Below are positions 7,082 through 14,833 of a DNA stretch of 41,258 nucleotides, in pieces (within the stretch, counting starts at the first letter, position 1; every line of letters starts with the position of its first letter). The position numbers and the translations under genes are program-made. The notes beneath the pieces were generated by a model. The model was not told the origin of the DNA. It saw only the letters and a list, made by a program, of their open reading frames with translations, and made no database searches. The DNA lies in the NCBI RefSeq assembly GCF_900111735.1, contig NZ_FOHW01000045.1, positions 1 through 41,258 on the forward strand, given 5' to 3'. The stretch is from Pseudomonas graminis. Lineage in GTDB: Bacteria; Pseudomonadota; Gammaproteobacteria; Pseudomonadales; Pseudomonadaceae.

Positions 7082-7246
7082 ATGAGTTGTGACGGATGCG
7101 CTGCGCGCCGAGCGAGAGCCAAGAAGTGGATCGCCATAGCAGCTGATCGATTCCGCCAGATGACGAGCAGCAACCCCACCAACGAAGGGACTAAACGCGA
7201 TGGCAAGGCTGAAGACGCTGGGAAGCAGGGTCAAGACTCAGTCTGA
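7082..7246 (+). CDS. Small hypothetical phage protein (54 aa)
   Basis: 54 aa from ATG 7082, with a GTGAAG site just upstream. The N terminus has CDGC followed by a basic helix (AARRARAKKWIAIAA), a possible small metal- or nucleic-acid-binding element. The C-terminal half is polar and disordered and overlaps the HNH gene by 47 nt. The function is not recognised. Confidence 0.5.
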   Translation: MSCDGCAARRARAKKWIAIAADRFRQMTSSNPTNEGTKRDGKAEDAGKQGQDSV

Positions 7247-7541
7247 TCGTCTCGTCAGCGTCAACACCGACTCGTGGCGCGCGACCAAGACCACAGCACA
7301 CCAGCGTGGCTACGGATACAAGTGGCAGAAGGCTCGAGAGGGATGGCTCAACGCTCACCCGCTCTGCGCCTACTGTGATCGCGAAGGCCGCGTGACCTCA
7401 GGCACGGTCGTTGACCACATCGTCCCGCACCGAGGCGACATGACGCTGTTCTGGGCTCGATCCAACTGGCAGACCCTGTGCAAGACCTGCCATGACTCGG
7501 TCAAGAAAGCGGAAGAGGCAGACGCAGCCCGATACGCCTGA
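7200..7541 (+). CDS. HNH endonuclease (packaging-associated)
   Basis: 113 aa. The HNH core is visible: C56-x2-C59, D72-H73, N89, C94-x2-C97 and H98, with zinc held by the cysteines. HK97-type phages carry such an HNH protein beside the terminase, where it assists cos cleavage by the terminase complex. The position immediately before the candidate cos site and the small terminase gene fits that role. The length matches the phage group (about 100-120 aa). Confidence 0.88.
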   Translation: MARLKTLGSRVKTQSDRLVSVNTDSWRATKTTAHQRGYGYKWQKAREGWLNAHPLCAYCDREGRVTSGTVVDHIVPHRGDMTLFWARSNWQTLCKTCHDSVKKAEEADAARYA

Positions 7542-7578
7542 CCGTTCGTCGTCAATGCGACCGATTCCCATTCGAATA

Positions 7579-7640
7579 CGCACCAAAATGGTGCGATAGC
7601 CTAGCCCTATGAGGGGGGGGGGTCTAAATATAGGGGGTCA
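7579..7640 (+). other. Candidate cos site (inverted repeat plus G-run)
   Basis: CGCACCA (7579-7585) and TGGTGCG (7589-7595) form a perfect 7-bp inverted repeat with a 3-nt loop. A run of ten G follows at 7613-7622, then TCTAAATATA and GGGGG at 7632-7636. The region is non-coding and lies between the HNH and small terminase genes. HNH-associated HK97-type phages have 3' cohesive ends here, often G/C runs. The exact nick positions cannot be read from sequence alone. Confidence 0.5.
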
Positions 7641-7704
7641 ATCCCTTCCAGACCGCGCCCGATCGCATTCACACTTTTTATTCCGACCCCGAGGTTTTTT
7701 GTTA

Positions 7705-8193
7705 ATGGTGTTAACAGACAAGCAACAACAGTTTGTTGACGCGAAAGCCCGAGGCGCGTCAAACAAAGAAGCGGCGGAAGCCGCAGGATGCAAGCCCTCG
7801 ACGGCATCTGCTGCCGGTTCGAGGTGGGCAAATGACCCCAAAATAACGGCGGCAATTCTGGCGAAGCGACAGGAGCTGAGTGTTAACCCTGAGCGCAAAC
7901 GTAAACAGCGTGCCGAGACGGACGACCAGCACCCTGAAGCCGAAGAGGGGGGCGGCGAGTATCTCGACTGCCTGCCGGACACCGAAGACCCTCTGGTTTG
8001 GTTGCTGGCTCTGATGAACGAGCCGAAGGCGAAAGTTTTCGACCGCCGCAACGCCGCCCAGACCGCCGTGCCGTATGTACACGGCAAAAAAGGCGAAGCC
8101 GGGAAGAAAGAACAGAAGGCCGATGCAGCAAAAGAAGCTGGCAAGGGCCGGTATTCGGCAGGGAAACCGCCACTCTCCGTCGTGCCGAGGTAG
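7705..8193 (+). CDS. Terminase small subunit
   Basis: 162 aa. The N terminus (LTDKQQQFVDAKARGASNKEAAEAAGC) is the helix-turn-helix region of small terminase subunits (Terminase_2/P27-like), followed by a charged linker and a C-terminal basic tail. The subunit recognises cos/pac DNA and brings in the large subunit. ATG 7705 is preceded by GAGG at 7691-7694 (10 nt). Upstream extension of the frame would run into the G-run and candidate cos, so it was rejected. The large subunit gene follows after 3 nt. Confidence 0.85.
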   Translation: MVLTDKQQQFVDAKARGASNKEAAEAAGCKPSTASAAGSRWANDPKITAAILAKRQELSVNPERKRKQRAETDDQHPEAEEGGGEYLDCLPDTEDPLVWLLALMNEPKAKVFDRRNAAQTAVPYVHGKKGEAGKKEQKADAAKEAGKGRYSAGKPPLSVVPR

Positions 8194-8196
8194 CCC

Positions 8197-9876
8197 ATGC
8201 AATGGACAACTGCCTGCCCGGACTGGTGGCGGCGCCTCTCTGCGCAAAAATCCATCATTCCGGCGCCGTTGTTCCCATCGGAGGCGGAGGAGGGCCTCGA
8301 AGTTTTCCGGTCGTTGAAGATCGTCGACGCACCTGGCGCGCCAACGATTGAAACGGCGTGCGCGACATGGGTGCTCGACTTCGCCAGCGCCATCTTTGGC
8401 AGTTACGACAGCGCGACCGGCGTCAGGCTGATCAGCGAGTATTTCCTCTGCATCCCGAAGAAGAATTCGAAGTCGACGATCGCGGCCGCAATCATGCTGA
8501 CCGCGCTGATCCGGAATTGGCGCCTCGAGGCTGAGTTCATCATCCTGGCACCGACCAAGGAGATTGCCGACAACTCTTTCAAGCCGTGCGCGTCGATGGT
8601 CAAGCATGACGAGGAGCTGAGCGCGCTGCTTCACGTCCAACCCCACCTCAAGCTAATCACGCATCGCGAGACGGGCGCCACGCTGAAGGTGGTAGCGGCC
8701 GATAGCGACGTGGTTGGCGGTAAGAAAGCGGTCGGCGTGTTGATCGATGAAGCCTGGCTGTTCGGCAAGAACGTCAAAGCACCGGACATGATCCGCGAAG
8801 CCACTGGCGGCCTGCTGTCCCGGCCAGAAGGTTTCATTATCTGGCTGACGACTCAATCGAACGAACCGCCGGCGGGCATTTTCAAGTCGAAGCTGAGTTA
8901 TGCCCGGGGCGTACGAGATGGGCGGATCAACGATCCACGCTTTTTGGCCGTCATCTACGAATTCCCTCAGGACATGATCAAGAGCGGAGAGGCCCGCCGC
9001 CCTGAAAACTTCCACCTGGTGAACCCCAATATGGGGTACTCGGTGGACAGGCCGACCCTTGAACGGCTGTTTATGCAGGCCGAAATGGATGGCGAGGCCG
9101 AGATTCGGGGCTTCCTCGCCAAGTTCCTGAACATCGAGATCGGCCTGGCGCTGATGTCCGACAGTTGGGTCGGTGCTGACTTCTGGGAGCCGCAGGCGCT
9201 GGCGGGTCTTACGCTGGATTCGTTGCTCGAGCAGTGCGAGGTCGTCGAGGTCGGTGTCGACGGCGGCGGACTCGACGACTTGCTCGGCTTGGCCGTGATG
9301 GGCCGGGTTCGCGACTCGCGTACCTGGCTGCACTGGGCCCACGCATATGCACACCCATCGGTACTGGAGCGGCGAAAGTCGGAAGCACCGCGGCTGAAGG
9401 ATCTGGCCGCGGTCGGCGACCTCACGCTGGTTGAAAAGATCGGTGATGACGTCGAGCACCTTGCATCCATCGTCGCCCGAATCAATCAGGCCGGCCTGCT
9501 GGACAAGGTCGGTCTTGACCCGGCCGGGATCGGCGCAGTCCTCGACGCACTGGCCGATGTCGGCATCGAAGAGAGCCAGATCATCGGTATTTCACAGGGC
9601 TGGAAGCTCACAGGCGCCATCAAAACCACTGAGCGCAAGCTTGCGGAGGGCGCGCTGCTGCACTGCGGGCAGCCGCTCATGGCCTGGAGCTGCGGCAATG
9701 CCAAGGGAGTGCCCTCGGCGAACGCCTTCCTGATCACCAAGCAGGCTTCAGGGACCGCGAAAATCGATCCACTCATGGCCACGTTCAACGCCGTTTCGCT
9801 GCTTTCCATGAACCCAGAAGCGAAGGGCGGCATGGACGACTACCTCAATAACGGATTTTTCGGACTAGTAGGCTGA
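8197..9876 (+). CDS. Terminase large subunit, HK97 type
   Basis: 559 aa. The ATPase part has a deviant Walker A PKKNSKS (residues 87-93) and Walker B VLIDEA (181-186, D184/E185). The C-terminal RNase H-like nuclease has likely metal-binding acids D355 (VGVDGGG), D441 (GLDPAG) and D524 (KIDPLM). The protein cuts concatemeric DNA and drives it into the prohead. ATG 8197 has GAGG 6 nt upstream. The length and motifs match Terminase_1 members of HK97-like siphophages; portal follows after 2 nt. Confidence 0.95.
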   Translation: MQWTTACPDWWRRLSAQKSIIPAPLFPSEAEEGLEVFRSLKIVDAPGAPTIETACATWVLDFASAIFGSYDSATGVRLISEYFLCIPKKNSKSTIAAAIMLTALIRNWRLEAEFIILAPTKEIADNSFKPCASMVKHDEELSALLHVQPHLKLITHRETGATLKVVAADSDVVGGKKAVGVLIDEAWLFGKNVKAPDMIREATGGLLSRPEGFIIWLTTQSNEPPAGIFKSKLSYARGVRDGRINDPRFLAVIYEFPQDMIKSGEARRPENFHLVNPNMGYSVDRPTLERLFMQAEMDGEAEIRGFLAKFLNIEIGLALMSDSWVGADFWEPQALAGLTLDSLLEQCEVVEVGVDGGGLDDLLGLAVMGRVRDSRTWLHWAHAYAHPSVLERRKSEAPRLKDLAAVGDLTLVEKIGDDVEHLASIVARINQAGLLDKVGLDPAGIGAVLDALADVGIEESQIIGISQGWKLTGAIKTTERKLAEGALLHCGQPLMAWSCGNAKGVPSANAFLITKQASGTAKIDPLMATFNAVSLLSMNPEAKGGMDDYLNNGFFGLVG

Positions 9877-9878
9877 CC

Positions 9879-11093
9879 ATGGCATTTCGTTGGTACAACC
9901 CGAGCACCTGGAACTTCTTCGGTTACACCGATCCAGTGACAGGCAACTATGTCGAGCTCGACATGGAGGTCGGCGGCAAGACGACAAAATCCGGCGTGAA
10001 GGTGACCACCAAGACTGCGCTGTCGATCAGCATGGTCTGGTCCTGCGTGAAGATCCTCTCTGAATCGCTCAGTGGTTTACCTCTGAAGCTTTTCGACGAC
10101 GGGGAGGGTGGGCGCAAGCAGGTGACTGGTAGTGACAGCGCTTTGAAGCTGCTGAAAAAGCCAAACCCGTACATGACGATGTTGAACTTCCTGAAGTTCG
10201 TCGTCGTGAACATGGCGCTCCGGGGCAATGCGTTTGCGTTGATTGATCGCAATCGAAACGGCGAGGCGATTGGATTCGTGCCGTTGAGCTTCGACATGGT
10301 GTCGATCGATACCGATGACGAGCTGGTGTACTGGGTGACGCCGAAGAACAGCGACAGATTCCCGGTTTCACCGGAGAACATGCTGCATTTCAAGCTGTTC
10401 AGCCTGGACGGCATCGTCGGGCTTTCCCCGATCGAGTACCAGGCAGAAACGATGGGACTGGCGAAGGCCGGCCAGCAGTGGTCGTCGCGCTTCATGCGCA
10501 AAGGCGGATTCACTGGCGGTTATGTGATCTATGAAAACTTCCTGAACAAACAGCAGGAAGCCCAGATCATGGCCAAGTTCCCGGACGTGCGTAAGGGGGA
10601 CGCCGACGACATCGGCAAGATGGCCATCCTGCAGGGCAATCCTAAGATCGTGCCCGCCGGGCTGAGCCAGCGTGACGCCCAGTTCATCGAGTCACAACAG
10701 TTCCAGGAAGAGGCACTCGCCGGCATCTACGGCGTGCCGCTCTGGCTGGCCAACCGGGCCGGCAAGACCTCGATCATGGGCTCCAACCTTGAGCAGCAGC
10801 TCACCGGCTACATCACCTTCGGGCTTAAGCCCTATATCGATGTCGTCGAGGATGAGCTGAACGACAAGGTCTATCGAAAAAAATCCCGATTCGTTGAATT
10901 CAAGGTTGAAGGCCTGCTGCGCGCTGACAGCGCTGGTCGCGCCTCCTATTACCAGGCGGCCCTCGGCGGATCGGGCGGCTCTGGGTGGATGTCGATCAAC
11001 GAAGTTCGCGAAAAAGAGAACGAGATGCCGCTCGAAGGCGATGAATACAACCAGGTCACCCGGTGGGAGATGACAAAAAATGTCGAAGCTTGA
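9879..11093 (+). CDS. Portal protein, HK97 family
   Basis: 404 aa, the usual length for HK97-family portals. Characteristic features are the segment ISMVWSCVKILSESLSGLPL near residues 48-67, GNAFALIDRNRNG near 115-127, and the FQEEALAGIYGVP helix near 275-287. Twelve copies form the DNA-entry ring at one capsid vertex and bind the terminase. The 3' end overlaps the protease start by 14 nt, a sign of translational coupling between head genes. Confidence 0.95.
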   Translation: MAFRWYNPSTWNFFGYTDPVTGNYVELDMEVGGKTTKSGVKVTTKTALSISMVWSCVKILSESLSGLPLKLFDDGEGGRKQVTGSDSALKLLKKPNPYMTMLNFLKFVVVNMALRGNAFALIDRNRNGEAIGFVPLSFDMVSIDTDDELVYWVTPKNSDRFPVSPENMLHFKLFSLDGIVGLSPIEYQAETMGLAKAGQQWSSRFMRKGGFTGGYVIYENFLNKQQEAQIMAKFPDVRKGDADDIGKMAILQGNPKIVPAGLSQRDAQFIESQQFQEEALAGIYGVPLWLANRAGKTSIMGSNLEQQLTGYITFGLKPYIDVVEDELNDKVYRKKSRFVEFKVEGLLRADSAGRASYYQAALGGSGGSGWMSINEVREKENEMPLEGDEYNQVTRWEMTKNVEA

Positions 11094-11721
11094 AGTCCCG
11101 TTTGAGCTCAAGGCGGTCGACGACGCCGGTAATTTCGAAGGCTATGCCGCTGTTTTCAACAACGTTGACCTCGGCGACGACGTGATCCTGCCAGGGGCGT
11201 TCACCAAAGTGAAAACGACCCGCGGTGGCAAGCTGAAATTGGCTCTTTACCACGACCTGACACGCTTGGTTGGCCTGGCCGACTACATCCAGGACGATCA
11301 CGGGTTGCTGCTGAAGGGCAAAGTGAACTTGGCAGTCAGCTACGCGCGCGATGCCTACGAGCTCATGAAGTCCGAGATCCTCGACAGCATGTCGATCGGC
11401 TTCAACACCATCAAAGCGGACTTTGAAGAGCGTGCCGGCCGCCGCGTTCGGGTGATCAAGGAGGCCGAATTGTGGGAGGCCTCGTTTGTGCCGTTTGGTA
11501 TGAACCCCGAGGCCCAGGTCCTCACCGTCAAATCCGATATTCGAATTTTCGAGAACGCCCTGCGCGAACGCATGGGGCTTTCCCAGAAAGAAGCGGCGGC
11601 AGTCGCTTCGCTCGGCTACCCCGCGCTGCGCCGTGATGGCGGCAGCGAGGCCACGGCGATCGTGGAAGAGCTGAAAGACCTTTCCACCTTGTTTACTCAT
11701 CATTTTGGAGTATCGCCATGA
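11080..11721 (+). CDS. Prohead maturation protease, HK97 family (U35)
   Basis: 213 aa. The fold signature is present: FEGYAAVFNNVD near residues 19-30, catalytic H58 (LYHD), catalytic serine in DSMSIGF (S105) and EASFVPFGMNPEA near 127-139. The enzyme is packaged in the prohead, removes the N-terminal delta domain of the capsid protein and then degrades itself. ATG 11080 lies inside the portal gene and its stop overlaps the capsid ATG (11718), so portal, protease and capsid are translationally linked. Confidence 0.92.
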   Translation: MSKLEVPFELKAVDDAGNFEGYAAVFNNVDLGDDVILPGAFTKVKTTRGGKLKLALYHDLTRLVGLADYIQDDHGLLLKGKVNLAVSYARDAYELMKSEILDSMSIGFNTIKADFEERAGRRVRVIKEAELWEASFVPFGMNPEAQVLTVKSDIRIFENALRERMGLSQKEAAAVASLGYPALRRDGGSEATAIVEELKDLSTLFTHHFGVSP

Positions 11722-12920
11722 GCGAAGTGAAAGAACTGAAGGACTCCCTGGAGCTGCAACTCAAGACTGGCTTCCAGGGCCTGCAGACCAAATACGACGC
11801 CGCGATCGCGGAAGTCGAGAAGGGCAACACCGTTGCCACCGAGCTGAAAAAAGACATCCAGAAGCAGAAGGATGACCTTCAAAAAGTCATCGACCAGGTG
11901 CAGGACCTGGAGCAGAAGGGCGTCAAGCTGCGCGGCGGCCCGGGCGAGGGCAAGTCGTTCATCGATCTGATCGGCGGTGACGAAAACTACAAGTCGCTGA
12001 AGCAGAAGTCGGTAAGCCAGGCTGAAATCGAGGTGAAGAAATCCGACCTGGCCGGCATGAAGGAAATGAAGCTCACCAGCGTGGGGCTCGTTGCGCCGAT
12101 CTACGATCCGGTGATCCAGCCTGGTATCCGTCAGGAACTGCGCATCCGCGATTTGCTGACCACGATCCCGGTCTCCGGCCAGAGCTACACCTACTTCCGC
12201 GAGAACGTGCACACCCGTGGTGCCGCGCCGGTCGCCGAGGGTGGCCTGAAGCCGACCAGCAACGTCACGTTCACCACCGAAACCGACCGGGTGAAAAAGA
12301 TCGCGGTGTGGATGCCTGCCACGGACGAGGTGCTCTCTGACGTGCCTCAGATGTTCGCGTATCTGCAGCAGTTGCTGCGTTACGACCTCAAGCTCGAGGA
12401 AGAAGCGCAAATCCTGAAAGGTGATGGCACTGGCGAAAACCTGAATGGTTTGATGACCCAGGCGACCAACTACAACACGGCGCTGAGCAAGACTGGCGAC
12501 ACGGCGATCGATCTGGTCCGTCGTGCGATCTACCAGGTGCGCAAGCAGTCGAAGATGTCCGCCGATGGCGTCGTTATGACCGAATTGGACTGGATGAACA
12601 TCGAGCTGCAGAAGGACGGCGAAAACCGCTACCTCTTCGCCAACCTGCAAGGTCTGGTCACTCCGATCCTGTGGGGCCGTCCGGTGATTACTTCGGACAG
12701 CATGGACGAAGGCGACGCTGACGACGGCGGCGAGTTCCTGGTCGCGAACTTTGCGCGCTCCTCCACTCTGTTCGACCGCATGAGCTTCCAGTTCAAGATG
12801 GGCCTGATCAACGATCAGTTCATCCGCAACGAGATCGCGCTGCTGGTGGAAGAGCGTCTCGGTCTGGGCGTGCGCCGCAAGGAAGCGCTGGTGAAGGGCA
12901 CCTTCAAGGCCGCCGCGTAA
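11718..12920 (+). CDS. Major capsid protein, HK97 fold
   Basis: 400 aa. Residues about 1-75 form a lysine/glutamate-rich coiled coil, the delta (scaffolding) domain that the upstream protease removes. The remainder is the HK97 shell domain, with GMKEMKLTSVGLVAPIYDP starting around residue 114 and a conserved C-terminal GVRRKEALVKGTF. GGAG 7-8 nt before ATG 11718 gives a strong start. A terminator follows, as expected for the highly expressed capsid gene. Whether the shell is covalently cross-linked cannot be told here. Confidence 0.95.
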   Translation: MSEVKELKDSLELQLKTGFQGLQTKYDAAIAEVEKGNTVATELKKDIQKQKDDLQKVIDQVQDLEQKGVKLRGGPGEGKSFIDLIGGDENYKSLKQKSVSQAEIEVKKSDLAGMKEMKLTSVGLVAPIYDPVIQPGIRQELRIRDLLTTIPVSGQSYTYFRENVHTRGAAPVAEGGLKPTSNVTFTTETDRVKKIAVWMPATDEVLSDVPQMFAYLQQLLRYDLKLEEEAQILKGDGTGENLNGLMTQATNYNTALSKTGDTAIDLVRRAIYQVRKQSKMSADGVVMTELDWMNIELQKDGENRYLFANLQGLVTPILWGRPVITSDSMDEGDADDGGEFLVANFARSSTLFDRMSFQFKMGLINDQFIRNEIALLVEERLGLGVRRKEALVKGTFKAAA

Positions 12921-12937
12921 CTGGCGTTTTCCCATAG

Positions 12938-12961
12938 GGCCGGCATAACGCCGGCCTTTTC
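12938..12961 (+). terminator. Intrinsic terminator after the capsid gene
   Basis: Perfect 7-bp GC stem GGCCGGC/GCCGGCC with a 5-nt loop and TTTTCG. It is followed 10 nt later by a GGAGG ribosome binding site for the next late gene, so it is an internal terminator of the late operon. Confidence 0.8.
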
Positions 12962-12976
12962 GTTTCTGGAGGCAGC

Positions 12977-13324
12977 ATGAAAATTAAAGCTCTGTGGGGC
13001 TTCGTCGGCAACGCGGCGTTGCTTGGTGAGGGTGTCGAATCCGCCAAAGTGAAGCGCGGCCAGGTGTTTGAAGACGCTGATGACGAGTACGCGCACACGC
13101 TGATCGGCAAAAAGCTCGTGGTTGAAGTGGGCGGTGATGGCAAGTCAAAAATCCTGAAACCCAAGGAAACCAAGCCTGCCACGCCGGCGGAGAAAAAGGC
13201 CGCTGCCGAGAAGGCTGCCGCTGAAGAAGAAGCCAACCGCTTGGAAGCCGAACGTCTGGAGTCGGAGCGCTTGGAGGCCGAACGCCTGGAAGCGGAACAA
13301 AAGGCTCTGGCCGAGACGAAGTGA
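12977..13324 (+). CDS. Capsid-adjacent protein with C-terminal heptad repeats
   Basis: 115 aa. Residues about 1-60 form a small domain (KIKALWGFVGNAALLGEG, then KLVVEVGG). Residues about 65-115 are K/E/A-rich and end in near-perfect LEAER/LESER pentad repeats that should be a long helix or coiled coil. GGAGG at 12967-12971 precedes ATG 12977. The gene follows the capsid gene directly in many Pseudomonas siphoprophages; a head-associated or connector accessory role is inferred. The DNA of the tail is correspondingly repetitive (13235-13310). Confidence 0.7.
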   Translation: MKIKALWGFVGNAALLGEGVESAKVKRGQVFEDADDEYAHTLIGKKLVVEVGGDGKSKILKPKETKPATPAEKKAAAEKAAAEEEANRLEAERLESERLEAERLEAEQKALAETK

Positions 13325-13614
13325 TGATCGAGCTATCTCTGGTGAAAAAGCACCTGAGGGTCGACCACGACGCCGAAGACGACTTGATCCAGGGGTATCT
13401 CGACGCCGCGCTGGCCCACGTGGAGCAGCATTGCGATCGCGTCCTGGTCGAAACGCCGGTTTTGCCGTCGGAGATGGGTTTGACCAAGGACGTGCAGCAG
13501 GCGGTCTTGCTGCTTGTGGGGCATTGGTTTACCAACCGTGAGGCGGTCGCGTCCGGGCTCACCGAAGTGCCTTTGGCTGTAGGCCGTCTGCTTTGGTACA
13601 GGAAGCAATTCTGA
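13324..13614 (+). CDS. Head-tail connector protein, HK97 gp6-like
   Basis: 96 aa. The start MIELSLVKKHLRVDHDAEDDLI and the amphipathic helices after it are typical of the gp6-like/SPP1 gp15-like connector family (phage_gp6), which forms the ring below the portal. I chose ATG 13324 (overlapping the upstream TGA by one base) rather than GTG 13321 because homologues begin at this methionine. The next gene overlaps its TGA by one base. Confidence 0.88.
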   Translation: MIELSLVKKHLRVDHDAEDDLIQGYLDAALAHVEQHCDRVLVETPVLPSEMGLTKDVQQAVLLLVGHWFTNREAVASGLTEVPLAVGRLLWYRKQF

Positions 13615-13946
13615 TGAAAGCTGGCGAGCTGCGACACCGGGTGACCTTCGAAAAGAAGGTCGTCACCAATGACCCCGTTTCGAACGAAGAGCTGGTGAGC
13701 TGGGTTGAATTCGCCACCGTCTGGGCCGCGGTCAAGGATTTAAGCGTGCGCGAGTTCATTTCCGCGCAGTCGACTCAATCCGAGGTCACCTGCAGGATCG
13801 TGGTCCGGTACCGGGAAGGCTTCGACGCCACCATGCGTGCTCGCCATGACGGCAGGATTTACAACCTGCACGGAATTCTGCGAGATCCCGTTTCCGGCAA
13901 GGAGTACCTGACCTTCCCAGCCAGCGAGGGCACGAACGATGGGTGA
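13614..13946 (+). CDS. Head closure protein (head-tail adaptor)
   Basis: 110 aa, beginning MKAGELRHRVTFEKK, the hallmark of phage head closure proteins (SPP1 gp16/HK97 gp7-like). The middle contains RIVVRYREGFDATMRARHDG, typical of the beta-barrel. The protein seals the connector after packaging. ATG 13614 overlaps the upstream stop, and the gene overlaps the following one by 8 nt. Confidence 0.88.
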   Translation: MKAGELRHRVTFEKKVVTNDPVSNEELVSWVEFATVWAAVKDLSVREFISAQSTQSEVTCRIVVRYREGFDATMRARHDGRIYNLHGILRDPVSGKEYLTFPASEGTNDG

Positions 13947-14382
13947 TTGGGTCGAGTACAAGCTCAAGGGCACGGAGGAGCTGTCCGCCAAATTTCGCGG
14001 GCTGACCGAGGAGATGCGCCGCAAGGTCGTCACGCCGGCGGCCAAGGATGCGATGGAGATCGTTCTCGCGGATGCCAAGGACCGCGCAGCGCGGATAGAT
14101 GACCCCGAGACATCCAACTTCATCCCGAAAAACCTCGCGCTCGTTGAGCGCAAGGCGATCGGCATTGAGGTTGGCGCGGTGGTGATGTCGGTCGGTGTCC
14201 GTAAGCGCAAAAAAGGGCAGGGCGGCGGCAACACGTTTTATTGGTGGTGGGTCGAGCTCGGCACCGAGAAAAACCGCGCGCGGCCGTTCCTGCGTCCGGC
14301 GCTGGCCAACAACCGGGAGGCCCTGTTCAAGGAGTTTCTCAGCTCAGCCAAGTACCAACTGCTCAAGCTTGGGGTGAACTGA
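13939..14382 (+). CDS. HK97 gp10-family morphogenesis protein
   Basis: 147 aa. The N terminus YKLKGTEELSAKFRGL and the conserved WWWVELGTEKNRARPFLRP segment (residues about 105-123) are diagnostic of the HK97-gp10 family, which acts in neck or tail completion. It sits between the head closure and tail terminator genes, as in HK97. ATGA-type overlaps on both sides indicate tight coupling. Confidence 0.9.
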   Translation: MGDWVEYKLKGTEELSAKFRGLTEEMRRKVVTPAAKDAMEIVLADAKDRAARIDDPETSNFIPKNLALVERKAIGIEVGAVVMSVGVRKRKKGQGGGNTFYWWWVELGTEKNRARPFLRPALANNREALFKEFLSSAKYQLLKLGVN

Positions 14383-14747
14383 TGCTGGCGCCCATTACCC
14401 AGGTGTGCAAAGCCGATCCTTCTGTGACCGCGCTGCTCGGCGAAAGCCCGCTCCGGCTTTACCCGCACGGTGAAGCTCCGCAGGACGTCGCCAAGCCGTA
14501 TGCGGTTTGGCAGGTGGTGAGCGGATCTCCCCTTAACTACATCAACGGGCAGCCCGAAATAGACCGGTACGGACTGCAGATCGATGTCTACGCCGCGACG
14601 GCAGTATCGGCAGACGCGGTGGTGTCTGCCATGCGCAAAGCCATCGGCCGGCGGGCCTACGTCACCGGGTTCGGCGTCGACACCGTGGACAGCGTCACCA
14701 AGAACTACCGCAAAGGTTTCGATGTTGCCTGGCTGGTGAGTACATAG
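14382..14747 (+). CDS. Tail terminator/completion protein, DUF3168-like
   Basis: 121 aa starting at ATG 14382, which overlaps the gp10-like stop. Features of the DUF3168/gp17-like family are visible: a helical N terminus, LYPHGEAPQDVAKPYAVWQ, then DRYGLQIDVYA and a C-terminal beta-hairpin. The family caps the tail tube and joins it to the head. An intrinsic terminator follows at 14768-14789. Confidence 0.85.
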   Translation: MLAPITQVCKADPSVTALLGESPLRLYPHGEAPQDVAKPYAVWQVVSGSPLNYINGQPEIDRYGLQIDVYAATAVSADAVVSAMRKAIGRRAYVTGFGVDTVDSVTKNYRKGFDVAWLVST

Positions 14748-14767
14748 CCGGAAAACCTGAAAGAACG

Positions 14768-14789
14768 ACCCGCTCCGGCGGGTTTTTTT
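14768..14789 (+). terminator. Intrinsic terminator between connector and tail genes
   Basis: Stem ACCCGC/GCGGGT with loop TCCG and a T7 run (14783-14789). It stands between the neck genes and the tail tube gene, within the late operon. Confidence 0.85.
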
Positions 14790-14833
14790 ATGCCCGCCAA
14801 TAAGTGATTTCGCAGGAAATCGGGAGTAACAAA

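Noticed and set aside
7609..7704. N-terminal extension of the small terminase subunit from ATG 7609
   Set aside because: It would translate the G-run and candidate cos region into a glycine-rich leader not expected in the family; ATG 7705 has its own ribosome binding site.
7701..7715. GTTAA/TTAAC inverted repeat over the small terminase start codon as an operator
   Set aside because: Arms of only 5 bp in an AT-rich start region are expected by chance.
11700..12935. 411-codon minus-strand frame opposite the capsid gene
   Set aside because: The capsid gene on the + strand is unmistakable; the antisense frame is a codon-bias shadow.
13321..13323. GTG start for the gp6-like connector
   Set aside because: ATG 13324 is one codon later, overlaps the upstream stop in the usual way and matches the family start.
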